The translations under genes and the position numbers were made by a program. Shown here in pieces: positions 34,393 through 42,659 of a stretch of DNA of 64,000 nucleotides. Position 1 is the first letter of the stretch. Each line of letters begins with the position of its first letter. The stretch covers positions 620,001 through 684,000 of the forward strand of contig NZ_JAKGCS010000036.1 of assembly GCF_021556395.1 (NCBI RefSeq), given 5' to 3'. The notes beneath the pieces are model-generated. The model was not told where the DNA came from. It did no database searches and was given only the letters and a program-made list of their open reading frames with translations. The DNA comes from Acuticoccus kalidii (lineage in GTDB: Bacteria; Pseudomonadota; Alphaproteobacteria; Rhizobiales; Amorphaceae).

Positions 34393-35226
34393 TCAGCGGA
34401 TCTGACGCGCCTTCAGCGTGCGGTCGAGATCGCCGCTGAAGCCGTCGGAACAGAAGGTGCCGCCCTGGAAGCGGTCGCCGATGTTGTCGGCCGGGGTTTT
34501 CGCCTGGCCGGCCTCCGCGGCGGCGGCATGATCCTCGCCATGATGCTTCGGCTCGTAGCCGAGGGCGAAGGCGGTCGCATTGTCCCACCAGGCGCGCTCA
34601 TTGTGGGACGCGCCATAGACGATCGCATGGTGGATGTCGGGATGCTCGAGGCCGATCTGGATCATCTGCATCAGATCGTCCGGGTGCATCCAGATCGACA
34701 GGCGGCGATGGTCGAGCGGCTCGTAGCCGATATTGCCGATGCGGATCGACATGACGCGCAGGCCATGCTTGTCGGCGTACAGCGAGCCCATGGCTTCGCC
34801 GAAGGCTTTGGAGAGGCCATAGATCCCGTCCGGCCGGACCGGCTCGTAGACCCCGATCTTGCGAACGCGCGGATAAAAGCCGACCGCATGGTTCGACGAG
34901 GCGAAGATCACCCGCTCGACCCCGGCCTCGCGGCACGCCTCGAAGACGTTCCAGAGCCCTTCGATATTGGGCGCGTGCACCCTTTCCCAGTCCGCTTCGA
35001 CCGACTGGCCGCCGAGATGGACGAGGCCGTATGCGCCTTCGAGCAGCGCGCCGACGGCAGCGCGATCGGTGAGGTCGGCCTTGACCCAGGTCTCACCCGC
35101 GACGAGGTCGCCCGGCGCGTCCGTGATGTCCGACAGGACGACGTCATAGTGCTGGACGAGGAGGGGCCGTAGCATCTTCGCAACGCCGCCTCCGGCGCCG
35201 GTCATTACAATTTTACGCTTCGTCAT
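34393..35226 (-). CDS. udh: NAD-dependent uronate dehydrogenase
   Basis: Short-chain dehydrogenase family enzyme that oxidises D-glucuronate or D-galacturonate to the aldarolactone with NAD. The 277-residue product, from the ATG at 35226 after GAGAGG, has the NAD loop TGAGGGVAKML near the N-terminus and the Udh hallmark FASSNHAVGFYPR, with the YGLSKAFGE Tyr/Lys pair. RIGNIGYEPLDHRRLSIWMHPDD (in part GNIGYEP and SIWMHPDD) and SHNERAWWDN also fit. It is first in a minus-strand unit with lysE and an epimerase. The lactonase and aldarate dehydratase that should follow are not in the window. Confidence 0.88.
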   Translation of the reverse strand: MTKRKIVMTGAGGGVAKMLRPLLVQHYDVVLSDITDAPGDLVAGETWVKADLTDRAAVGALLEGAYGLVHLGGQSVEADWERVHAPNIEGLWNVFEACREAGVERVIFASSNHAVGFYPRVRKIGVYEPVRPDGIYGLSKAFGEAMGSLYADKHGLRVMSIRIGNIGYEPLDHRRLSIWMHPDDLMQMIQIGLEHPDIHHAIVYGASHNERAWWDNATAFALGYEPKHHGEDHAAAAEAGQAKTPADNIGDRFQGGTFCSDGFSGDLDRTLKARQIR

Positions 35227-35399
35227 CACTGCCTCTCCCTGTCGGTCGGGTGAGGTAAGACATCGCGAGACACGATGACAATGCCAAATGCAATTCAAGC
35301 GCGATAATCGTGCCGAAATGAGAGGCAGGCGCGGACACTGGACGCCAGCGAGAGCGCGGTGTTTGAACGGGAGGGATGGGGGTCACACGCGCGGGACGT

Positions 35400-35474
35400 T
35401 GGCACGCCCTAGGGGAATCGAACCCCTCTTTCCAGAATGAGAATCTGGCGTCCTAACCGATAGACGAAGGGCGC
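35400..35474 (-). tRNA. tRNA-Glu (anticodon CTC)
   Basis: A 75-nt cloverleaf on the minus strand with encoded CCA. Read on that strand: acceptor GCGCCCT/AGGGCGT (position 1-72 is a G-U pair), D arm GTCTATCGGTTAGGAC, anticodon stem CCAGA/TCTGG with loop TTCTCAT giving CTC (codon GAG), and T arm GAGGGGTTCGATTCCCCT. It differs from the second tRNA-Glu at 39516-39590 at only a few positions. Confidence 0.97.
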
Positions 35475-35487
35475 GTTTGAGAGCGCG

Positions 35488-35516
35488 GACATAAGCGGTT
35501 TCGCGGCGCTCGCCAA
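35488..35516 (-). promoter_or_regulatory. Promoter of tRNA-Glu(CTC)
   Basis: On the minus strand TTGGCG (35511-35516) and TATGTC (35488-35493) are 17 nt apart, with the tRNA 5' end 14 nt beyond the -10. The CCTCTTGGCGAGC block is shared with the promoter of the other tRNA-Glu gene. Confidence 0.65.
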
Positions 35517-35615
35517 GAGGGAAAATCGAAAAATATGGGTGCGACCCCATATTCCAGTCGTCACATGGTTAAGCTGCACCAAGTTCTGGGGACCGCAACC
35601 GGGGAGACGATCGCC

Positions 35616-35987
35616 ATGATGGCACTCTCACGACGCATGGCCGGCGGCTTCGTGCTCGCCGCGATGTTTTCCACCGCCGCGCTCGCTCACCATGGCTGGG
35701 CATGGACGACGGGCGGCAATATCGAGGTGACGGGCGTGATCACCTCCGCTGAGCTTGGCAATCCGCACGGCGTCCTCAAGGTCGATGCGGACGGGGAGAC
35801 GTGGACGATCGAGGTCGGCCAGCCTTGGCGCAACGCGCGCGCGGGCCTCAAGGACGGGGACTTCGCCGTGGGTGTGGAAATCACCGCGGAGGGAGAACCC
35901 TCGGCCAATCCCGACGATCGCCTCCTGAAGGCCGAGCGCATTACCATCGCCGGCACCGTCTACGAGCTATATCCCGGACGGAGCTGA
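35616..35987 (+). CDS. Secreted DUF6152-like protein
   Basis: The 123-residue product has a signal peptide (ALSRRMAGGFVLAAMF through STAALA) followed by HHGWAWTTGG at the mature N-terminus. The segments EVTGVITSAELGNPHGVL and WTIEVGQPWRNARAGL match the DUF6152 family of small periplasmic proteins as I recall it. The mature protein is a compact OB-like beta protein; the His pair at its N-terminus could bind a metal (inference). Two ATGs occur (35616 and 35619); GGGGAGA precedes them. It is followed by a small membrane protein 6 nt downstream, so the two are probably one unit. Confidence 0.72.
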   Translation: MMALSRRMAGGFVLAAMFSTAALAHHGWAWTTGGNIEVTGVITSAELGNPHGVLKVDADGETWTIEVGQPWRNARAGLKDGDFAVGVEITAEGEPSANPDDRLLKAERITIAGTVYELYPGRS

Positions 35988-35993
35988 CGCCCG

Positions 35994-36458
35994 TTGGAGG
36001 CGCTGCTTGCGTGGATCGAGGCGAGCGCGGTCGGGAGCTGGGCGCGGACGTCCCGCTGGGGCTATGCCGGCGTCAGCGCGGCGCACATTCTGGGGCTCGC
36101 CATGCTCGTCGGGGCGATGATCCCGCTCAACCTCGCACGGCTCGGATGGATCGCGCGTGATGTCGGCGGGGCCGGCCGGCTTCTCGTCCCGTTCGCGGGG
36201 GCGGGCCTCGCGCTCGCGGTCCTCACCGGTCTCGTCCTCTTCTCGGCGCGGGCGGGGGAATATGCCGGGCTCGGATTCTTTCAGGCCAAGATCGGCCTCA
36301 TCGTCGCCGGCACGGTCACGGCGCTCGTCCTCCACCGCCATTATGGGCTTTACATGGAGCGCGCGACGCCGGCGCGCCGGGCATTTCACGCGGGTCTGTC
36401 GCTCGCCTTGTGGCCCGTCGTCCTTCTCCTCGGCCGCCTTATCGCTTTCGCCGGGTGA
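35994..36458 (+). CDS. Small membrane protein (DUF6644/DUF2214-like)
   Basis: The 154-residue product starts at a TTG about 10 nt after GGACGGAG and 6 nt after the preceding stop. It has four to five hydrophobic helices, a conserved-looking AAHILGLAMLVGAMIPLNL, and a His-rich loop ALVLHRHYGLYM. It resembles DUF6644 or DUF2214 membrane proteins that often accompany DUF6152-like periplasmic proteins; this is from memory and moderate in certainty. A role in electron transfer or metal handling is possible given the His residues. It converges on the flippase gene with a 14-nt gap. Confidence 0.65.
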   Translation: MEALLAWIEASAVGSWARTSRWGYAGVSAAHILGLAMLVGAMIPLNLARLGWIARDVGGAGRLLVPFAGAGLALAVLTGLVLFSARAGEYAGLGFFQAKIGLIVAGTVTALVLHRHYGLYMERATPARRAFHAGLSLALWPVVLLLGRLIAFAG

Positions 36459-36472
36459 GAGGCGTCGGCGCC

Positions 36473-37954
36473 TCAGCGGGCGGGCGCGGTTTTGGGAAAG
36501 ACGCTGTCCTTCAGCCGGCCCGCCGTCCCGAGGAGCACGCGCCGCGAGGGGGGATAGAGCGCGGCGAGGATCAGCGCGGTCGCATAGTTCAGTAGCCCCG
36601 AGACGAGGACCGTCACGAGGCTCTGATAGCCCGCCACCGTCGGCACCGCGACGGGAAGCAGGGCATAGGCGAGGAGCGCCGCCACCCCGAACAGAGCCAC
36701 GACCGAAACGAATTCCGTCCCACGCACCGGCCCCACACGGTCGATCACGAGAGCGAGCACCGGCAGACGCAGCAGGAAGGCGCTCGCGCTATAGGCCGCC
36801 GCGACGCCCACCGCCCCCCACGGCAGCCCGACCGCGAAGGAGGCCACCGTCACCACCGAGGTGTAGAGGCCGAGATGGAAGAGCGTTCGCGTCTTACCCT
36901 GGCAGATGAAGATCCACCCGTTGGTGTTGGTGACGACCTGGGCAAAGCCCGCGACCCCGAGCCAGGCGAAGATCGGCGCGACCCCCAGCCACCGCTCGCC
37001 GAAGAGCAGGCGCACGACGTCCTCGGAGGTCATCGTCAGCGCGGCGATCGGCGGCATCATCACGAGGCCGAGCGACCATGCGATGCGCATATAGACGTCG
37101 CGAAAGCGGGCTTTGTCCTCCTGGATGCGGCTGAGAAGAGGGATCATCAGCCGGGACAGCGGCTGCGTGACGTTCTGGATCGGGAAGAGGAGGAGCTTAT
37201 AGGCCCGGTCATAATAGCCGAGCGCGCTCATGCCGGCGAACCGGCCGATCAGGACATTGTCGCCGTTGCGGGCGAAGAAGTTGACGAGATTGAAGCCGGT
37301 CAGGTTGACGCCGAAGGAGAGAAGATCGGCGTCGGCCCGCAGCGTCGGCCGTTTGGGCCGCCAGGGTGCGGCGGTCCAGGCCATCGCCGTGCCGCAGACA
37401 CCGGCCGCCACCGGCGCGATGAGGAGCGACCAGTAACCGAGCCCCGAGAGTGCGGCGATCACCGCCGCGGTGAAGCCGGCGACCGAGAGGACGATCTCGT
37501 AAACCGCGAGCGGGCCGTAACGCAGATTGCGGTTGAGAAGCGACAGCGGCACCGAGGCGAGGCTGCCGAGGATCACCGGCAGCGCGGCAAGGATCATCAG
37601 CCCGCGGATCCGTTCATCGCCATAGAAGCTGGCGACGAGGGGCGCCGCGGCGACGATGATCACGGCGGCGAGGATGCCGACCAGTGCGCTGATCCAAAAG
37701 GTCTGGTTGAGGTGACGGTCCTCGATCTCCGGCCGCTGCACGATCGCCTGTTGAAGGCCGAGATTTTGAAAGAGTCCGACGAACGCGATCACCGGCGCGA
37801 TCGAAGCGGCGAGACCGAAATCGTCCGGCGCGAGAAGCCGCGCGAGCACCACCACAGAGAGTGTGCTGACGCCCACCTTCACGATCTGCGCGCCGCCGGT
37901 GAGAAGGCCGCCTTTGAGCGCGATCCGTCCGATCTGGAGGGGAGGGTCGGCCAT
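36473..37954 (-). CDS. Polysaccharide flippase, Wzx/MATE-like
   Basis: The 493-residue product is a polytopic protein with 12 to 14 hydrophobic segments of the lipopolysaccharide biosynthesis (RfbX/WzxC-like, MOP superfamily) group: ALKGGLLTGGAQIVKVG and VVVLARLLAPDDFGLAASI at the N-terminus, FQNLGLQQAIVQRPEI and FGVNLTGFNLVNFFARNGDNVLIGRF in the middle (in part NFFARNGDNVLIGRF). It would move lipid-linked sugar units across the inner membrane. It is 6 nt downstream of the pyruvyltransferase-like gene on the same strand. The matching polymerase is not in the window. Confidence 0.9.
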   Translation of the reverse strand: MADPPLQIGRIALKGGLLTGGAQIVKVGVSTLSVVVLARLLAPDDFGLAASIAPVIAFVGLFQNLGLQQAIVQRPEIEDRHLNQTFWISALVGILAAVIIVAAAPLVASFYGDERIRGLMILAALPVILGSLASVPLSLLNRNLRYGPLAVYEIVLSVAGFTAAVIAALSGLGYWSLLIAPVAAGVCGTAMAWTAAPWRPKRPTLRADADLLSFGVNLTGFNLVNFFARNGDNVLIGRFAGMSALGYYDRAYKLLLFPIQNVTQPLSRLMIPLLSRIQEDKARFRDVYMRIAWSLGLVMMPPIAALTMTSEDVVRLLFGERWLGVAPIFAWLGVAGFAQVVTNTNGWIFICQGKTRTLFHLGLYTSVVTVASFAVGLPWGAVGVAAAYSASAFLLRLPVLALVIDRVGPVRGTEFVSVVALFGVAALLAYALLPVAVPTVAGYQSLVTVLVSGLLNYATALILAALYPPSRRVLLGTAGRLKDSVFPKTAPAR

Positions 37955-37960
37955 GGCGCC

Positions 37961-39241
37961 TCAGTTCGCGGGGGCGGAGAGGGAGCCGTCGGCCGCGCTC
38001 GCGCTGCGGTGCGCCGGTGCGCTCTCGTGATGCGGGCCCCCGGTCGGCGCGCCGAAATTGGCGAGCGACATTTCCCGCACGCGCGGCAGGTTCGCATCGA
38101 GCGTCGCCGCGTGGACCTTTGCGTCCGCGAAGCCGGCGCGGATCTTCGCGAGAATGGTCTCGTAGCGCGGGGCGATGTCGGCCGGGTTCTCGAGGAGGGC
38201 GTCCACCGGCAGGCCGAGGAGCTGATAAAGCCCCTCGAACTTTCCCTGATAGCCGAAGCTGAAAGCCGGAACGCCCGCCCCCATCCCGAGGATCGCGACA
38301 TGCATCCGTCCGGTGACGATGAAGTCGGCGAGGCCGAGGACCGCCTTGACGCTGCGCGGATCGTTCGGCTCGCAAAGGCGGATGCGGTCGGCGTCCTCTG
38401 CGAGCCCGGCCATGATCTCCTCCGCGATCACGACGTCGGAGCGATCCGAGCGTGTGTCGTGCGGGACGAAGATCAGCGAGGCGCCCTCGGCGAGCAGCGT
38501 TCTCGCGATCTCGATGTGCTTTGCGGTATAATCCGGCACCTTCACGTCGTTGTGGCAACTCGCGTTGATCGCGACGATCCGGTCCCCCGCCGCGCGGCGC
38601 CGTCCGCACCAGGCCGCGAAATCGCGCGCCTGCTCGCTCGTGGGGTCGGCCTCGGTGAGGAAGGCGACGTCGGCGACGAGCGTGACCGGGCGGCGCAGAA
38701 AACGCTCCATCCGTTCTTTGGACACCGGATCGCGGGCGTTGATGACGGCGTTTTTCGGCAGCGCCTTCAGCGTCTCGATGCAGAGCGCGCTCGGGGCCTC
38801 GGTGAACGAGGAGCCGAGGATGGTCGCGCGTTTTCCCTGCGCGGCGAACCAGTGGAGGATCTTGAGGCGGCGCGAGATCGAGGGCGGATTATATGTGCCG
38901 TCGAGGACGTCGGCACCGACGAAATAGGCTGCGTCGAAATCGCGGATGCGCCAGAGGAGGCGGGCGAGGGCCCGATCGTCGCCGTCATAGAAATAGTCGT
39001 CCGCCCAGACGATCCGATCGAACACCCCATAGCGGGCCCATCCTTCGGCGCCGAGAAGCGCGACCGCGTCAAAGCCTTGGCGCTTCAGCGTCTCACAGGC
39101 GGCGATCAGCATCGCCGCGTCGCCGAGACTGCCGATATCGGCCGGCGCGATCACCAGCGCGGTCTTCGTCCGGCGACGCCGCAACGGCGCCGCGAGGCCC
39201 AGCGCGAGAGCGGACGTGCGGATGAGATCCAACGGAGCCAT
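37961..39241 (-). CDS. Polysaccharide pyruvyl transferase-like protein
   Basis: The 426-residue product resembles the CsaB/WcaK family that adds pyruvate ketals to surface polysaccharides. Seen are VIAPADIGSLGDAAMLIA (nucleotide-like loop), GADVLDGTYNPPSISRRL, the AINASCHND strand, LIFVPHDTRSDRSDV and the RMHVAILGMGAGVPAFSF motif with G-R-M-H, the best family hallmark. The start at 39241 follows GAGGAAAT; the frame is open upstream for 86 codons without similarity. A Ser/Ala/His-rich tail follows the domain. It is the upstream gene of the flippase. Confidence 0.82.
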   Translation of the reverse strand: MAPLDLIRTSALALGLAAPLRRRRTKTALVIAPADIGSLGDAAMLIAACETLKRQGFDAVALLGAEGWARYGVFDRIVWADDYFYDGDDRALARLLWRIRDFDAAYFVGADVLDGTYNPPSISRRLKILHWFAAQGKRATILGSSFTEAPSALCIETLKALPKNAVINARDPVSKERMERFLRRPVTLVADVAFLTEADPTSEQARDFAAWCGRRRAAGDRIVAINASCHNDVKVPDYTAKHIEIARTLLAEGASLIFVPHDTRSDRSDVVIAEEIMAGLAEDADRIRLCEPNDPRSVKAVLGLADFIVTGRMHVAILGMGAGVPAFSFGYQGKFEGLYQLLGLPVDALLENPADIAPRYETILAKIRAGFADAKVHAATLDANLPRVREMSLANFGAPTGGPHHESAPAHRSASAADGSLSAPAN

Positions 39242-39380
39242 GCCAATTTCCTCGCTCGGGCGGTTCGTGGCGCGTGGTCGGCCTCCTCGCACGACGACCC
39301 GCCATTCGACGGGCCTCGCCGGCGCGCACGACACGTCGCCGGCACGAGGCGACGACAGGGGCGACAAACCACGCATACGC

Positions 39381-39406
39381 CAGTGCAGCATGTTTTCGCT
39401 GCACTG
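39381..39406. repeat. Perfect palindrome upstream of the pyruvyltransferase-like gene
   Basis: CAGTGCAGC (39381-39389) and GCTGCACTG (39398-39406) form a perfect 9-bp inverted repeat with an 8-nt spacer rich in T. No T-run follows on either strand, so an operator or a hairpin in the 5' leader of the downstream gene is more likely than a terminator. Confidence 0.5.
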
Positions 39407-39515
39407 CATTATCATTTGCGGGTCGAGACGAGGAGTCCGAGCTGAACGAACACCACCGGGCGAGGGGCGAGATGTGCGGGGGAAGAGAGGAAAATGCACC
39501 GGCCGGGGCGGCGTT

Positions 39516-39590
39516 TGGCACGCCCTACGGGAGTCGAACCCGTCTTTCCAGATTGAAAATCTGGCGTCCTAACCGATAGACGAAGGGCGC
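39516..39590 (-). tRNA. tRNA-Glu (anticodon TTC)
   Basis: A 75-nt cloverleaf on the minus strand with encoded CCA. The anticodon stem CCAGA/TCTGG encloses TTTTCAA, giving TTC (codon GAA). It differs from the CTC gene at 35400 at position 34, position 38, a compensated pair in the T stem and one T-loop base; the rest, including the G1-U72 acceptor pair, is identical. Confidence 0.97.
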
Positions 39591-39600
39591 ATGAGTGGGG

Positions 39601-39629
39601 GGATTAAACGGTTTCGATCGGCTCGCCAA
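39601..39629 (-). promoter_or_regulatory. Promoter of tRNA-Glu(TTC)
   Basis: On the minus strand TTGGCG (39624-39629) and TAATCC (39601-39606) are 17 nt apart. The -35 region and the spacer segment GAAACCG repeat those of the CTC gene promoter. Confidence 0.65.
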
Positions 39630-39816
39630 GAGGGAAATGGGCCCAACCTTGTCCGAGCCGGTGGAAAATTTTGACGCGGGGGCCAGCGAGCCGAAACGAG
39701 CGCCGTCCGCCTCCGCCGGGCATCCGTCTCGAAACGCACGCGGCCATGCGCTATGGGACGAACGGCTTCGCCGGGCCGATGCCCGGCCGGCGCTGCGGAA
39801 TGGAAAGGATCATCGT

Positions 39817-40905
39817 GTGAGCGTACGCGTTGCCAATGCACCGCAAGAGCGGCAATCGGCGGAGACGTCCGGGATCGCGCTGACCGGCGTCACCAAGCGG
39901 TTCGGCCGCAATGTGGCTGTGGACAACGTCACTCTCGAGATCGCGCCGGGTGATTTCTTCGCCGTCGTCGGCCCGTCGGGATGCGGCAAGAGCACGCTTT
40001 TGCGCCTCGTCGCCGGCCTCGAGCCGGTCGATGCGGGAACGATCGCGATCGGCGGGCAATCGGTCGCCGGCCCCGGGCACCATGTCGCACCGGAGCGACG
40101 CAGCGTGGCGGTGGTCTTCCAGTCCTATGCGCTGTGGCCGCATATGAGCGTCGCGCAGAATGTCGCCTTTCCGGTCGAATCGTCGGGCCTATCGCGCCAG
40201 GACGCGAAGACGGTGGTCTCCGACGCGCTCGAGACCGTGGCGCTGACGCCGTTTTCCGAGCGCAAGCCCGCCGCGCTCTCCGGCGGCCAGCAACAGCGTG
40301 TCGCGCTCGCCCGTTGCCTCGCCTCACGCGCCGCAACGGTGCTGATGGACGAGCCGCTCGCCAATCTCGACCCGCATCTGCGCCACACGATGGAGGCCGA
40401 GCTGATCCGCGTGCACGCCGCATCGGGCGCCACGACGCTCTACATCACCCACGATCAACGCGAGGCGATGGCGCTCGCGACGCGCATTGCCGTCATGGAG
40501 GCGGGGCGCTTCCTCCAGGTCGACACGCCGGAGACCGTCTATGAACGGCCGGTGTCGGAGGCGGTGGCGAACTTCATCGGCCGCAGCACGATCATCGACG
40601 CGATCGTCGAGAGCGTCGCCGGCGAGACGGCCCGCGTGCGGGTCGGAGCGGCGGTGTTCGAGGCGGCGGCCGCGCCGGGGACGGTGCCGGGCCCCGTGCG
40701 GCTCGTCGTCCGTCCGCATCAGGTGCGATGGACCGAGGACGGACCGTTCGCGGCGCGCGTCGCCAACGAGGTCTATCGCGGCGGCATCTGGGATATCACG
40801 CTCGACGTGCCGGGCCTGCCGCCGGTCGCGGCCGAGGCACGGCGGCCGCTACGCGCCCCGACGGCGCATTTCGCGATCGACGGCGGATGGATTTTGCCGA
40901 ACTGA
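39817..40905 (+). CDS. ABC transporter ATPase (PotA/FbpC-like importer)
   Basis: The 362-residue ATPase belongs to the CUT1/Fbp/Pot importer class. Walker A is GPSGCGKST, the Q loop is in VVFQSYALWPHM, the signature is LSGGQQQRVALARCLA, Walker B is TVLMDEPLANLD and the switch His lies in YITHDQREAM. A C-terminal TOBE-like domain (about 280-362) includes VRLVVRPHQV. The GTG at 39817 follows AAAGGAT; the open frame upstream overlaps the tRNA promoter and is not coding. It converges with the permease gene of the same transporter, an unusual order. Substrate unknown. Confidence 0.92.
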   Translation: MSVRVANAPQERQSAETSGIALTGVTKRFGRNVAVDNVTLEIAPGDFFAVVGPSGCGKSTLLRLVAGLEPVDAGTIAIGGQSVAGPGHHVAPERRSVAVVFQSYALWPHMSVAQNVAFPVESSGLSRQDAKTVVSDALETVALTPFSERKPAALSGGQQQRVALARCLASRAATVLMDEPLANLDPHLRHTMEAELIRVHAASGATTLYITHDQREAMALATRIAVMEAGRFLQVDTPETVYERPVSEAVANFIGRSTIIDAIVESVAGETARVRVGAAVFEAAAAPGTVPGPVRLVVRPHQVRWTEDGPFAARVANEVYRGGIWDITLDVPGLPPVAAEARRPLRAPTAHFAIDGGWILPN

Positions 40906-40951
40906 CGCGGCACGCGGGCGAGAAGGCGCCGGCGCCCGATCGCGCGCCGGA

Positions 40952-42658
40952 TCAGTCGCGCCAGGGGACGGTGCCGGCCGGCAGGCGGCGGCCCATGCGG
41001 TCGAGGAGCATCATCAAGATCACCGTGACGCCGACCGTCACCGCCGACATCGCTGCGGCGAGCGTCGTGTAGCCGCCGTCTTCATAGTTGAAGATCGTCG
41101 TGCCGATCGTCTCGTTGCCGGGCGACCAGAGAAGGGCGGAGACGGTGATCTCGTTATAGGCGGTGAGGAAGACGAGGATCGCCCCGGAGGCCGCCGCCGG
41201 CGCGACCAGAGGGGCGAAGATCCGCCGCATCCGCCGCCCATAGCTCGCCCCGGCGACGCGGGCCGCATCGTCGAGCGAGGGGTCGAGCTGGGCGAAAGCC
41301 GCCGCGACCGGCTTCAGCGCGATCGCGAGGAAGGCGGTGACGTAGGCGAGGGCGATGAGGCCGAGCGTGTTGTAGAGGGAAACCCCGAGAATCGGCAGCG
41401 GGCGGATGAAGGTGAGGATGAAGGCGATCGACAGGACGATCCCCGGCACCGCATAGGTGACATCGCCGGAAAGCTCCACCGCGCGGCCGACGAGGCGGCT
41501 CACCCAACTGTTCCCGTTCATCGCGTGGCTGACGAGGATCGCCACCATGCCGAGCGTCGCGGCGGCGAGGCCGGCGGCGAGCGAGGAGTTCGCGAACGCG
41601 CGCAGCGTCACCTGCTGCCGCACGAGGATCTCGGCGAAATTGTCGAGCGTGATCGTGTCGAGCGTGAGGGGGAGGCCATAGGTCCTGACGAGCGCTGTCG
41701 CGAGAAGCGACGCGAGCGGGAGGACGAGGACGGCGGCGATGAAGAGCCACAGCCCGGTCTCGACGACCGGCCGCATCCGGCCGAGACGGATCGCGAGCGG
41801 CGGTCGGGGCGGGCCGATCAGCGCCGTCCGTCCGAGGCGCTGAAGAAGGTTGAGGAGCACCACGGCGACGACCGCGACGGCCGCCATCAGCATGGCGATC
41901 ATCGCCACGGTGGAGAGCATGCCGACCCCGAAGCTCGCCATGCGCTGCCAGATGAGCACCGGCAGCGTCGTGTAGCGGCCCGGAATGCCGAGAAGGGCGG
42001 GGATGCCGAAATTGCCGAGCGCCGACACGAAGGTCAGCGCGAAGGCGGCGACGATCGCCGGCACCAGCAACGGCAGGACGACGCGCCACATGACGCGGAA
42101 GGCGGAGGCGCCGGAGATGCGCGCCGCGTCCGACAATTCGCGCGGCTGCGCCCGCAGCGCGGCACGGACCACGAGAAAGGCGAGCGGGGTGTGCTGCAGC
42201 GACAGGAGGAGGATCACGCCCTCGCGCGAATAGAGTGGGTGGGTGGAGCCGACTTCGGGCGCGATGCCGAGCGAGCGCAGGAGCGGGCTCGACGGGCCGA
42301 GCGCCTGGATCCACGAGATCGCCGTCACGTGCGGCGGGATCATCATCGGGATGAGGATCAAAAAGACGAGGGTCGCCTTCGCGCGGACATCGGTGAGGCC
42401 GATCACCAGCGCGAGGAGCGTGCCGAGGAGCGTCGCGGCGAAGGCGGAGAGAAGCCCCGATTCGAGGCTGTTCCAGAGCGCGGCCTTCGTCGAGCGGCTG
42501 CCGAGCGTGTCGAGCAGCGGTTCGAGCGCAAAGCCGCCCTCCGGCGCGACCCCGATCGCGAAGAGACGCGACAAGGGCAGCGCGAAGAGGCCGACAGCGA
42601 AGAGGAGGAGGGCGGCGAGGACGAGCCGTTCGCCGCCCGGTCGGGCGAGCGTGCGAAT
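40952..42658 (-). CDS. ABC transporter permease, fused two-domain (FbpB type), probable ATT start
   Basis: The permease is a tandem fusion of two binding-protein-dependent permease domains, each with an EAA loop (DAARISGASAFRVMWRVVLP and DAARVAGASYGRRMRRIFAP). About 12 hydrophobic helices are present, as in FbpB-like iron or aminoethylphosphonate permeases. The first conventional start is a TTG at 42574, but codons upstream encode a clean first helix (LVLAALLLFAVGLFALPL) and contain no ATG, GTG or TTG back to a stop in frame. An ATT at 42656-42658, one base after the stop of the binding-protein gene, is the best candidate (568 residues). It is co-directional with that gene. Confidence 0.85.
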   Translation of the reverse strand: MRTLARPGGERLVLAALLLFAVGLFALPLSRLFAIGVAPEGGFALEPLLDTLGSRSTKAALWNSLESGLLSAFAATLLGTLLALVIGLTDVRAKATLVFLILIPMMIPPHVTAISWIQALGPSSPLLRSLGIAPEVGSTHPLYSREGVILLLSLQHTPLAFLVVRAALRAQPRELSDAARISGASAFRVMWRVVLPLLVPAIVAAFALTFVSALGNFGIPALLGIPGRYTTLPVLIWQRMASFGVGMLSTVAMIAMLMAAVAVVAVVLLNLLQRLGRTALIGPPRPPLAIRLGRMRPVVETGLWLFIAAVLVLPLASLLATALVRTYGLPLTLDTITLDNFAEILVRQQVTLRAFANSSLAAGLAAATLGMVAILVSHAMNGNSWVSRLVGRAVELSGDVTYAVPGIVLSIAFILTFIRPLPILGVSLYNTLGLIALAYVTAFLAIALKPVAAAFAQLDPSLDDAARVAGASYGRRMRRIFAPLVAPAAASGAILVFLTAYNEITVSALLWSPGNETIGTTIFNYEDGGYTTLAAAMSAVTVGVTVILMMLLDRMGRRLPAGTVPWRD

Positions 42659-42659
42659 G

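Noticed and set aside
35400..39590. An integrated mobile element between the two tRNA-Glu genes
   Set aside because: No integrase, no direct repeat at attachment-site scale other than the tRNA genes themselves, and base composition equal to the surroundings. Kept only as a recombination-prone interval.
40925..40936. GGCGCCGGCGCC between the ATPase and permease genes as a terminator
   Set aside because: A short GC palindrome with no T-run; expected by chance in DNA of this composition.
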